Shown in pieces: positions 1 through 6,227 of a stretch of DNA of 6,365 bases (positions are counted from its first letter, which is position 1; each line of letters opens with the position of its first letter). The stretch comes from Pseudomonadota bacterium (GTDB lineage Bacteria > Pseudomonadota > Gammaproteobacteria > UBA5335). Below the pieces are notes generated by a model. The model searched no databases. It had not been told where the DNA came from and worked only from the letters and a program-made list of their open reading frames with translations. The position numbers were made by a program, and so were the translations under genes. The stretch is taken from positions 1-6,365 of the forward strand of contig PKCW01000003.1 of assembly GCA_002862965.1 (NCBI GenBank), in the 5' to 3' direction.

Positions 1-682
1 GCGATGCCGGAAGCAGCCGATGCATGTGCAGCGCCAGAACAGCGGTTTCCAGCGCAACCACGATGCCCTGAAAGATGAAGAATAGCTGAATGCTCGGAGC
101 GATCAGCGCCAGCACCAGCACGGTCCCCGCGCCTCGCACGGTGGCGAAAAGGGCCGTACAACCGTTCAGCCAGACCTGGTGCTGCAGGCCGTTGATCGCC
201 CCGCGATACAAGCCGCTCAGCCATCGTAGCGCGATGACCACGCCGGCAATCGCCAGCGCCTGCGCGACGGTTGCGTCAGGCAATTGTTCGGCCCGGAGCC
301 AGTGCGCAGACAGCCAGGGCGCCACAGCCGCAATGCCGATCGCCATGACGACGGCGACGGCGCCGTAGATCGATTCCACGGAACGCAGCAGGTCACGGAT
401 GCTTTGCGGAGTGTGGGCGCCGGCCGTGAGGCGCGCCATTTCGCGGGTCAGCAGGGGCGTCAAGCCCATGTCCAGAACGCTCATCCACGCCTGCACCAGG
501 GCAAAGACCCCGATCAGCCCGTAGGCCTCCATGCCGAGATAGCTGATGTACAGCGGAACGAAGGCCAGGCCCATCGCGGCCGACCAGGCGTTGCCCAGAT
601 AGTTGGCGACGATGTTCCGCCGCACGCTGGGGAGCGGCGCCGCCGAGATGACGGCGGGATCAGAGACGCTTGAGGAAGCCAT
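1..682 (-). CDS. Wzx-type polysaccharide flippase, N-terminal part (runs off the left edge)
   Basis: The first 227 residues of a membrane protein are visible and the 3' end lies outside the window. It looks like an oligosaccharide flippase of the MATE/MOP (Wzx/RfbX) superfamily, which moves undecaprenyl-linked repeat units across the inner membrane. The N-terminus has the family pattern: a short polar tail, then RRNIVANYLGNAW (21-33) leading into the first membrane helix, then YLGMEAYGLIG (48-58) and the LLTREMARL loop (77-85). Hydrophobic segments lie near residues 28-49, 54-71, 105-124, 139-158, 176-195 and 199-218. I chose the ATG at 682-680, which lies inside the end of the CmcI-like gene (23-nt overlap). 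No good Shine-Dalgarno precedes it, so translation is probably coupled. A GTG at 625-623 (residue 20) is an alternative start. Placement after sugar-nucleotide genes supports the call. Substrate is unknown. Confidence 0.85.
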   Translation of the reverse strand, partial: MASSSVSDPAVISAAPLPSVRRNIVANYLGNAWSAAMGLAFVPLYISYLGMEAYGLIGVFALVQAWMSVLDMGLTPLLTREMARLTAGAHTPQSIRDLLRSVESIYGAVAVVMAIGIAAVAPWLSAHWLRAEQLPDATVAQALAIAGVVIALRWLSGLYRGAINGLQHQVWLNGCTALFATVRGAGTVLVLALIAPSIQLFFIFQGIVVALETAVLALHMHRLLPAS

Positions 683-1427
683 CCGGCGCAACCGTGATCA
701 GCAGCTTGTGCTGGATGCTCTGATCGATCTCGAACTCCGGGTGGCTTTTCAGGTATTCCCGGACTGCCGTCTTGGGGTTGTTGCCCGGCCCCCAGGGGCG
801 GTCGGGGAACATGCTCTCGGGCATGTCCTCGATGAGGGTGTCGAACACCACGCAGTAGCTGCCCACGCTGGTCAGCGGTGCGTAGGCTTCAAGTTCCGCC
901 AGCACGTGGTCGTGGGTGTGGTTGCTGTCCAGGCACACCAACACGCGGGAATGGCTGGCGGCGATGGCGTGCACCTGCGTGACCACGTCCGGCGCGATGC
1001 TGGAGCCCTGGAGCATCTGGATGCGGGTTGCCATCGGGTGCGCTTCGATTGCCGCGCGGTTGTGGGCGCGGATGTCGATGTCGATGCCGAGCACCTTGCG
1101 CCGCGATTCCCGGGGGTTGATGCTAACGCCCGATTCGATGGCCTCGCAGAGGTCGAGCTGGGCGAGCATGGAGGCGCTGAAAATCAGCGAGCCGCCGTGG
1201 GCGATGCCGGTCTCGATGATCAGGTCGGGCTTGACCTGCCAGATGAGCTCCTGCATGGCCACCATATCCTGCGGGTACTGGATTATTGGCCGTCCCATCC
1301 AGGCGAAGTTGTAGGAATATTGCGCCGCGATCGAAGCGCGGAGAAAGGCCTCGGTGCTGGCGGCCAGCGTAGGGTTGTGCGCATTCGTGGCAACACGTGT
1401 CGCGACCTCGTTGTCAAAATCATTCAT
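660..1427 (-). CDS. CmcI/rhamnosyl O-methyltransferase family protein (annotated as cephalosporin hydroxylase family)
   Basis: A 255-residue class I SAM-dependent methyltransferase of the CmcI family. The family is named after a cephamycin protein but also contains sugar O-methyltransferases. Visible motifs are the SAM-binding loop ETGIAHGGS (72-80), the acidic strand end GIDIDIR (114-120) that would hold the SAM ribose, QGSS (140-143), and DSNHTHDHV (167-175), which matches the family's metal-binding Asp/His cluster. Length fits the family. The ATG at 1427-1425 overlaps the upstream gene by 8 nt and has a weak GTGAG upstream. The frame stays open to a GTG at 1436, adding three residues. In this operon, directly before a flippase, a role in O-methylating a sugar of the glycan is the best inference. 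The acceptor and position are not readable from sequence, and antibiotic hydroxylation is unlikely. Confidence 0.85.
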   Translation of the reverse strand: MNDFDNEVATRVATNAHNPTLAASTEAFLRASIAAQYSYNFAWMGRPIIQYPQDMVAMQELIWQVKPDLIIETGIAHGGSLIFSASMLAQLDLCEAIESGVSINPRESRRKVLGIDIDIRAHNRAAIEAHPMATRIQMLQGSSIAPDVVTQVHAIAASHSRVLVCLDSNHTHDHVLAELEAYAPLTSVGSYCVVFDTLIEDMPESMFPDRPWGPGNNPKTAVREYLKSHPEFEIDQSIQHKLLITVAPDGFLKRL

Positions 1428-2472
1428 GGTCGACACTCACATAGCGGTAGGCGTTGTTGGACATTTGCCGGATTTCTTCGAGGTAGTTTGAATTCATCAC
1501 ATACAGCGTTGCCCCCGGCGGCAGAGCGGCTAGTGCGCTGGCCGGGTCCTCCACCCGGAGGCCGGTACCCGGGAGGTACTTTCCCTGCTTGGCTGGATTG
1601 ATGTCGATCACCCGCGCGATCGGCCGCGTTAATCGCTCCCGCAACAGGGCGAAGATAACCCCTTTGGAGGCGCCGCCCCAGATCGCGGCAGGCCCGTGGG
1701 CCGTGCCGGTGTCGAGACTGCGGAGGAAGTCGACTGGGAAGTCCACCTGGTCGGTCTCGACGGCGCGGGGCGCCTTCAGGCTGGCCAGATCAGCGACCAC
1801 GTACAGGTATTGATCGCCGAACAGGCGGCCGCTGTCGACGATGTTGCCGAACAGGCGCGCGAAATCGGCGAGGCGGAAATAATTGACGTGCTCGTAGTAG
1901 ACGTCAAACCAGGCGCGGTGCGCGCAAATCCAGTCAAAGCAGGGCACTTCGATATAGATCAGGCCGCCGCCTCCATTGGCTGCCCGCACCTGTTGCAGGA
2001 ATTGCAGTGGCTTTTGCACATGCTCGAGCACATGGCGCAGGACGATGCCGTGCGCCGTGATGCCGACGCCAGGCGCGAAATAGTGGCGCTGCACCCGCGG
2101 ATTGCTGCCTTCATACGTCGGATCGAAGCCGGTGATGTCGACGCCACGCTCGGCCATTACCTCGAGGAAGAAGCCCTTGCCGCAGCCGACTTCGACCAGC
2201 CCGCGTCGCCCCATGGTGCGCTCGACGATCTGCGCCGCACTGTCGAGGTGGCTCCGGAAGTGCGGGCTGACGGCCTGCTCATTCTGGTAGTTCGCATCGT
2301 AGGCCATCAGCTCCGGGCGAAATTCGGCGTTGTAGATCAGCCCGCTGACCAGGTTCTGGACCAAGCGGACGTCACCTCGCGGACAGGCGCGTGCCTCGGT
2401 TGCCGTGTCGTACATCCGGTTCTGGAAGATCGGCAACTGCTCGATCCGATACAACTCGCGTTCGTTCGACAT
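1420..2472 (-). CDS. Divergent TylCIII/NovU-like SAM-dependent methyltransferase with degenerate N-terminal zinc domain
   Basis: A 350-residue class I SAM methyltransferase with the three-part architecture of sugar C-methyltransferases. The short N-terminal region (1-60) keeps only one cysteine (ACPRGD, 29-34) of the usual four zinc ligands. YQNEQ (62-66) precedes the SAM loop EVGCGKG (94-100), which is followed by RHVLEHV (146-152) and DVYYEHVNYF (190-199). The C-terminal Rossmann-like domain has WGGASKG (265-271) and KQGKYLPGT (295-303). The YxEH element corresponds to the active-site YHEH of true C-methyltransferases. A clear ribosome binding site (GGGGAAG) fixes the start, and TGATG links it to the preceding SDR gene. 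The frame is open far upstream, but that extension only shadows the SDR. It is a paralogue of the methyltransferase at 3377-4603. It may methylate another carbon or an oxygen, or have lost catalysis. Confidence 0.88.
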   Translation of the reverse strand: MSNERELYRIEQLPIFQNRMYDTATEARACPRGDVRLVQNLVSGLIYNAEFRPELMAYDANYQNEQAVSPHFRSHLDSAAQIVERTMGRRGLVEVGCGKGFFLEVMAERGVDITGFDPTYEGSNPRVQRHYFAPGVGITAHGIVLRHVLEHVQKPLQFLQQVRAANGGGGLIYIEVPCFDWICAHRAWFDVYYEHVNYFRLADFARLFGNIVDSGRLFGDQYLYVVADLASLKAPRAVETDQVDFPVDFLRSLDTGTAHGPAAIWGGASKGVIFALLRERLTRPIARVIDINPAKQGKYLPGTGLRVEDPASALAALPPGATLYVMNSNYLEEIRQMSNNAYRYVSVDHE

Positions 2473-3344
2473 CAGCTTCCCCGGACGGGCCTTTGGAGGA
2501 TCGGAGCGTGGACGGCCTGCCATCCAAGCGCTTTTAGTTTTCGGTTGTCGCCGAGCAGCAGTTCGGGCTCGCCGGGCCGTGCCGAAGACAAATCGAGTAC
2601 GCGCCGGGCGTCGCCGCCGAGCGCTTCCGCGATCCGCGTTACCACGTCGGCGAGCCGCGTCGGCTGACCGGAGGCGATGTTGTAGTTGCCGCTCGCCTCC
2701 TGGCGTAAAAGGCAGGCGAAGCCGCGCGCGACGTCTTCCGCATGCAGAAAATCGCGGTAGGCCCCGGCATTCACGCCGAAGGGCTCGCGCCGGCCCTCGA
2801 ACACGGCGATCAGCGACGGAATCAGACGCCGCATGTCCTCGCCCTCGCCATAGGGCAGGAACACTCTGCCCCACGCAATGGGTACCCCGGCGGCAGCACA
2901 CACAGCGGCGAGCAGGCGCCGCGTAGCATCCTTGGTGGTGCCGTAAAGCGTTGCCGGGACCAACGGGGTGGTGTCTTCGCGGCAGAAGCCAGCGGCCCAG
3001 TCGTATTCGGCACAGGTTCCAGCCGCAATAAGCTTTTCCCCTCCGGCGGCGCAGAACGCCTCGGCCAGGCGCACGGTGGCCTCCAGCCACCGCAGATTCA
3101 GTGGCGAATTCCAATAGGCGCCGTGCTCGGTGTACCAGGCAAGGTGGATCAGGTGTGTGGCGCGCGCGCGGTCGATCACCAAGGCTGGCGCTTCGGGCTG
3201 CAAGAGGTCGGCGGTAATGAAGGCGCCTTCGTAATCCGCGGGCCGGGTGCGACCGACAGCCACGGTATCAATCCCCTGCCGCCGAAGTTCGGCGAGGACA
3301 TGGCGACCGATGAAGCCGCTTGCGCCGGTGAGCAGAACCTTCAT
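2472..3344 (-). CDS. NAD(P)-dependent epimerase/dehydratase-family protein, probable NDP-4-keto-6-deoxyhexose reductase
   Basis: A 290-residue extended short-chain dehydrogenase. The nucleotide-binding GASGFIG (7-13) starts the Rossmann fold, HLAWYTEHG (67-75) follows the third or fourth strand, AGTCAEYDW (108-116) carries the active-site Thr110, and YGTTK (134-138) is the catalytic Tyr-x3-Lys. YRDFLHAEDVA lies in the C-terminal substrate domain. The family includes 4-epimerases, 4-ketoreductases and CDP-abequose/paratose-type synthases. After a 4,6-dehydratase, a C-methyltransferase and an RmlC-like epimerase, the missing step is reduction of the C4 ketone, so I infer a 4-ketoreductase like TylCIV. 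The resulting C4 stereochemistry cannot be told. The start is the first residue of MKVLLTGASG. No other in-frame ATG fits, and the ribosome binding site is poor. It is the only gene in the window that starts after a gap (32 nt). Confidence 0.88.
   Translation of the reverse strand: MKVLLTGASGFIGRHVLAELRRQGIDTVAVGRTRPADYEGAFITADLLQPEAPALVIDRARATHLIHLAWYTEHGAYWNSPLNLRWLEATVRLAEAFCAAGGEKLIAAGTCAEYDWAAGFCREDTTPLVPATLYGTTKDATRRLLAAVCAAAGVPIAWGRVFLPYGEGEDMRRLIPSLIAVFEGRREPFGVNAGAYRDFLHAEDVARGFACLLRQEASGNYNIASGQPTRLADVVTRIAEALGGDARRVLDLSSARPGEPELLLGDNRKLKALGWQAVHAPILQRPVRGS
2476..2482 (-). promoter_or_regulatory. Shine-Dalgarno site of the second methyltransferase gene
   Basis: GGGGAAG on the minus strand ends three bases before the ATG at 2472, with the GGGGA core five bases away. 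It is the only strong ribosome binding site in the window. It decides the start of the 350-residue methyltransferase, rejecting the much longer upstream open frame. It lies within the last codons of the SDR gene, whose stop forms TGATG with this start. Confidence 0.7.
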
Positions 3345-3376
3345 GGTGGCGGAGGTCCGCTCAGATAGCGAATCAT
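3345..3376 (-). other. Only intergenic gap, with a 12-bp palindrome just before the SDR start
   Basis: This 32-nt spacer between the C-methyltransferase stop and the SDR start is the only non-coding DNA in the window. It contains a perfect palindrome, GCGGACCTCCGC on the minus strand (3349-3360), four bases before the ATG. No purine-rich ribosome binding site is present at the normal distance. The palindrome could form a small hairpin (four base pairs with a four-base loop), too weak and lacking a U tract to be a terminator. Confidence 0.35.
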
Positions 3377-4603
3377 TCAGCTCAACACCTGCAGGGTCGG
3401 TACGGCGATGACGAAGCGACCGCCCCACTCGCGGACATTTGGATTCTGCTGCTGAATTTCGACGGCGATGTTCCACGGCAGGATCAGCACGTAGTCCGGT
3501 CGCCGCTCCCGCAGGGCGTCGGGTGGCAGGATGGGAATGTGGCTGCCGGGCAGGAACTTGCCCTGCTTGGACGGCGCGGCGTCGCAGACGAAGGGCAGCA
3601 GGTCTGGTTTGATGCCAGCGTAGTTGAGCAGGGTGTTGCCCTTGGCGGCGGCGCCGTAAGCGGCGACTTTCTTGCCGGCTCTCTTCTGCCGGATGAGGAA
3701 TTCGAGCAGGTCGTCCTTGACGCGGTCGGCGCGGGCCTGGAAGCCGGCGTAGGTGTGCAGGCTTTGCAGGCCGCGGCGGCGTTCTTCCGCCAGCAGCGCG
3801 GCGACGGTGGCCGCGGTGGCGCGCGCATCCTCGGCGTGGCAGCCGAACAGGCGCAGGCTGCCGCCGTGGGTGGGCAGCTCCTCCACGTCGAACACGCGCA
3901 GGCCGGCGGCCGCGAGGATGCGGCTCGCGGTGTGCAGCGACAGGTAGGAGAAATGCTCGTGGTAGACGGTGTCGAACTGGGTGTGCTCGATCAGCCGCAT
4001 CAGGTGCGGGAACTCCAGCGTGACGGTGCCGCCCGGCTTGAGGGCGGCCTTGAGGCCGCGGGTGAAGTTGTTGATGTCGGGCACGTGGGCGTAGACGTTG
4101 TTGCCGATGATGAGGTCGGCCTGCCGGCCCTGGGCGGCCAGTTGCTTTGCCAGTGCCTCGCCAAAGAATTTCCGCAGCACCGGGATGCCGAGCTGTTCGG
4201 CCGCCGCCGCCGTGCCGGCGGTGGGCTCGATGCCGAGACACGGGATGCCGGCGGCCATGACGTGCCGGAGGAGGTAGCCGTCGTTGGCGGCGACCTCGAT
4301 GACGAAGCTGTCCCGCCCGAGCGCGAGCCGCTCGCGCATGGCCTCCACATAACGCCGGGCGTGCTCCAGCCAGGTGCTGGAGGTGGACGAAAAATAGGCG
4401 TAGTCCGGCCGGAACAGGTCATCCGCGCGGGCGTAGTCATCGGTCTGCACCAGCCAGCAGTGCGCACAGACATGGAGCTTGAGCGGGTACCAGGTCTCGA
4501 GCGCGTGCAGGTCGGCCGGCGTCAGGTAGGCATTGGACGGCGGCGCGAAGCCGAGGTCCAGAAACACGTGCTCCAGCGGGTGCTGGCAGTGGCGGCAGTT
4601 CAT
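3377..4603 (-). CDS. TylCIII/TcaB9-type sugar C-methyltransferase
   Basis: A 408-residue, full-length member of the zinc-dependent sugar C-methyltransferases that methylate C3 (TylCIII, TcaB9) or C5 (NovU) of NDP-4-keto sugars. The N-terminal zinc domain has CxxC at 3-6 and CxxC at 46-49. YAYFSS (68-73) and EVAANDGY (103-110) build the SAM site. NNVYAHV (168-174) and VYHEHFSY (213-220) carry His173, Tyr214, Glu216 and His217, which line up with the active-site residues described for TcaB9 (from memory, offset of eight). The C-terminal domain shows YGAAAKGNT (316-324), KQGKFLPG (346-353) and a late LPWN. The start overlaps the epimerase stop as ATGA. The neighbouring CDP-glucose pathway suggests CDP-4-keto-6-deoxyglucose or its epimer as substrate. 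C3 is likelier than C5, but sequence alone does not settle it. Confidence 0.93.
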   Translation of the reverse strand: MNCRHCQHPLEHVFLDLGFAPPSNAYLTPADLHALETWYPLKLHVCAHCWLVQTDDYARADDLFRPDYAYFSSTSSTWLEHARRYVEAMRERLALGRDSFVIEVAANDGYLLRHVMAAGIPCLGIEPTAGTAAAAEQLGIPVLRKFFGEALAKQLAAQGRQADLIIGNNVYAHVPDINNFTRGLKAALKPGGTVTLEFPHLMRLIEHTQFDTVYHEHFSYLSLHTASRILAAAGLRVFDVEELPTHGGSLRLFGCHAEDARATAATVAALLAEERRRGLQSLHTYAGFQARADRVKDDLLEFLIRQKRAGKKVAAYGAAAKGNTLLNYAGIKPDLLPFVCDAAPSKQGKFLPGSHIPILPPDALRERRPDYVLILPWNIAVEIQQQNPNVREWGGRFVIAVPTLQVLS

Positions 4604-5151
4604 GGCGCCGGTCCGCGGCGATCGGTGTCGAGCAGCGGGTGGCTCGTGTCGCGCGGCGAGAGGTCGGTGACCGGCAGCGGCCAGCGGATGCCCAGCGCCG
4701 GGTCGTCGTGGCGGACGCCGCCTTCGGCCTCGGGCGCGTAACAGGCGGTGTGCAGGTAGAGCAGCTCGCTGTCCGGCGCCAGCACCTGAAAGCCGTGCGC
4801 GCAGCCTTCCGGGATCACCAGCATGCGCTGGCTGTCCGGCGAGAGTTCCTCGGCGTGCCAGCGCAGAAAGGTGGGCGAGTCAGGGCGCAGGTCGACCGCC
4901 ACGTCCCAGACCCGGCCGCGCAGGCAGCGCACCAGCTTCATCTCCGCGTGCGGCGGGCGCTGGAAGTGCAGGCCGCGGATGGCGCCCACGGCGGCGGTGC
5001 GGGAGTGGTTGATCTGCACGATGCGCCGCTCGCCCAGCACGCCGGCCAGCTCGCGTTCGCAGAACAGCCGGGCGAAGCTGCCGCGCGCGTCGGTGTGCGG
5101 GCTGCCGGTGATCCGCATCACGCCGGGGAGCTCCGTTCGGGCGATCTTCAT
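4600..5151 (-). CDS. RmlC/RfbC-family sugar 3,5-epimerase-like protein (dTDP-4-dehydrorhamnose 3,5-epimerase family)
   Basis: A 183-residue cupin epimerase of the usual RmlC length. Landmarks are DARGSFARLF (21-30), NHSR (48-51), IRGLHFQ (58-64) with the base His62, EMKLVRCLRG (70-79) with Lys72, VWDVAVDLR (81-89), IPEGCAHGFQVL (113-124), and LYLHTACYAPE (131-141) with Tyr132 and Tyr138. Asp168 sits in the C-terminal LSPRD. His62, Lys72, Tyr132 and Asp168 match the catalytic set known for RmlC (His63, Lys73, Tyr133, Asp170), so epimerase activity is likely retained. The start overlaps the rfbG stop by ATGA. The upstream open frame only shadows rfbG. Although the family name says dTDP-rhamnose, the neighbours make a CDP-linked 4-keto sugar, so the substrate is probably CDP-4-keto-6-deoxyhexose or its C-methylated form. 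C3, C5 or both may be inverted. Confidence 0.92.
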   Translation of the reverse strand: MKIARTELPGVMRITGSPHTDARGSFARLFCERELAGVLGERRIVQINHSRTAAVGAIRGLHFQRPPHAEMKLVRCLRGRVWDVAVDLRPDSPTFLRWHAEELSPDSQRMLVIPEGCAHGFQVLAPDSELLYLHTACYAPEAEGGVRHDDPALGIRWPLPVTDLSPRDTSHPLLDTDRRGPAP

Positions 5152-6227
5152 GCGCAAACCCGGCAAGGAAGGCTTGCGCTCATGGCGGCGATGTAGGCGC
5201 TCAGTTGCCGGCGGCTGATGACGCTTTCCTGCTCGATCCAGGCGCGATACCAGTCGGTGGTGGCGGCGATGGCTTGGTCGAAGGTCCAGACGGGACGCCA
5301 GTTCAGCCGGCTGCGCGCCTGGGCGCTGTCCAGATACAGCAGCCGCGCTTCGTGCGGTTGCGGTTCGCTCGTGATCCGCCAGCGCAGCGCTGGCCAGTCG
5401 CGATGTATGCGGTCGAGGACTTCGGCGACGCTGCGATTGGCCTCCGGCTCGGGACCGAAATTCCAGGCTTGCGCAAAGCCGGGGTCGCCTGCCAGCAGTT
5501 TCTGGCCCAGCAACAGATAGCCGTGCAGCGACTCCAGAACGTGTTGCCAGGGGCGCGTGGCGTCGGGCGAGCGGATGGCGAGGGGTTCGTTGCCCTGGAT
5601 GCTGCGCATCAGATCGGGAATCAGGCGATCTTCCGACCAGTCGCCGCCGCCGATCACGTTGCCGGCGCGGGCAGTGGCCAGCAGCGGGGCGCCCGGCACG
5701 CTGAAAAAGGCATTGCGGTAGCTGGCCACGACCAATTCGGTGCCTGCCTTGGAGGCGCTGTAGGGGTCGTGTCCGCCCAGCCGGTCGTTCTCCCGATAGC
5801 CCCACGGCCATTCGTGGTTTTCATAGCACTTGTCCGAGGTGACGACGATGACGGCGCGAACGCTGGCCGTCGTACGGCAGGCTTCGAGCAGATGGGCCGT
5901 ACCCATGACGTTGGTGGACCAGGTTTCGATGGGGTCGCGATAGCTGCGGCGAACCAGCGGTTGAGCCGCCAGGTGGAAAACGATTTCGGGCTGGAATTCG
6001 GCCAGGGACCGGCCGAGCGCGGCGCCGTCGCGGACATCGAGGCGCCGCTCGGCGATGGGCAGATGCAGCATCTCCCAATGGCTGGGGCACGCCTCCGGCG
6101 CGAGCGCGATCCCGGCAAGCTCGCTGCCGAGTTCATGCAGCCACAGCGCCAGCCAGCTCCCCTTGAAGCCGGTATGGCCGGTGACCAGCACCCGCCGGCC
6201 GCGATAGGTGTCCGCGAGCACGGTCAT
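5148..6227 (-). CDS. rfbG: CDP-glucose 4,6-dehydratase
   Basis: A 359-residue extended SDR, the normal size for RfbG/DdhB. It converts CDP-D-glucose to CDP-4-keto-6-deoxy-D-glucose, the branch point for CDP-linked deoxysugars. The NAD-binding GHTGFKGSW (17-25) is diagnostic of this subfamily, because the lysine-containing GFKG distinguishes it from dTDP-glucose RmlB. Other motifs are HLAAQPLVRRSY (85-96), TSDKCYEN (130-137) giving Thr130, Asp132 and Lys133, and YSASK (156-160) with the catalytic Tyr156 and Lys160. ATARAGNVIGGGDW lies further on, as expected for this family. The ATG at 6227 overlaps the rfbF stop by ATGA and has a weak GGAAAA upstream. The longer open frame to 6263 has no sequence match to the family and overlaps rfbF, so I reject it. 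The gene is complete with no missing catalytic residue. Confidence 0.97.
   Translation of the reverse strand: MTVLADTYRGRRVLVTGHTGFKGSWLALWLHELGSELAGIALAPEACPSHWEMLHLPIAERRLDVRDGAALGRSLAEFQPEIVFHLAAQPLVRRSYRDPIETWSTNVMGTAHLLEACRTTASVRAVIVVTSDKCYENHEWPWGYRENDRLGGHDPYSASKAGTELVVASYRNAFFSVPGAPLLATARAGNVIGGGDWSEDRLIPDLMRSIQGNEPLAIRSPDATRPWQHVLESLHGYLLLGQKLLAGDPGFAQAWNFGPEPEANRSVAEVLDRIHRDWPALRWRITSEPQPHEARLLYLDSAQARSRLNWRPVWTFDQAIAATTDWYRAWIEQESVISRRQLSAYIAAMSASLPCRVCA

Noticed and set aside
660..1427. Cephalosporin hydroxylase function (antibiotic biosynthesis)
   Set aside because: The family name is historical. All neighbours are polysaccharide or sugar-nucleotide genes and no beta-lactam gene is present.
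603..1601. Long plus-strand open frame, 332 codons
   Set aside because: It lies antisense to the CmcI-like gene and the end of a methyltransferase, both with clear family motifs. Its translation has no recognisable motif, and GC-rich third positions readily create such frames.
1696..2667. Plus-strand open frame, 323 codons
   Set aside because: Antisense to the second methyltransferase and the SDR end, with no motif or credible ribosome binding site.
2473..3114. N-terminal extension of the second methyltransferase
   Set aside because: The frame stays open but overlaps the SDR gene out of frame and is Arg-rich nonsense. The strong ribosome binding site at 2476-2482 sets the start at 2472.
3349..3360. 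Rho-independent terminator at the palindrome
   Set aside because: The possible stem is only four base pairs and no T run follows, and the operon clearly continues.
2742..3368. Plus-strand open frame, 208 codons
   Set aside because: Antisense to the SDR gene; low-complexity translation without family features.
3345..4241. N-terminal extension of the SDR, which could look like a fusion protein
   Set aside because: The extension shadows the C-methyltransferase in another frame. The SDR begins with a textbook MKVLLTGASG at 3344.
3539..4741. Long plus-strand open frame, 400 codons
   Set aside because: Antisense to the C-methyltransferase, which has a full set of catalytic residues. The translation is rich in Val, Gly, Glu and Gln with no domain, typical of an antisense shadow.
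4600..5151. Member of a dTDP-L-rhamnose operon
   Set aside because: No rmlA, rmlB or rmlD is present, and the dehydratase has the GFKG motif of CDP-glucose 4,6-dehydratase.
5152..5811. N-terminal extension of the RmlC-like epimerase
   Set aside because: It shadows rfbG. The mature family start is the ATG at 5151, which overlaps the rfbG stop as ATGA.
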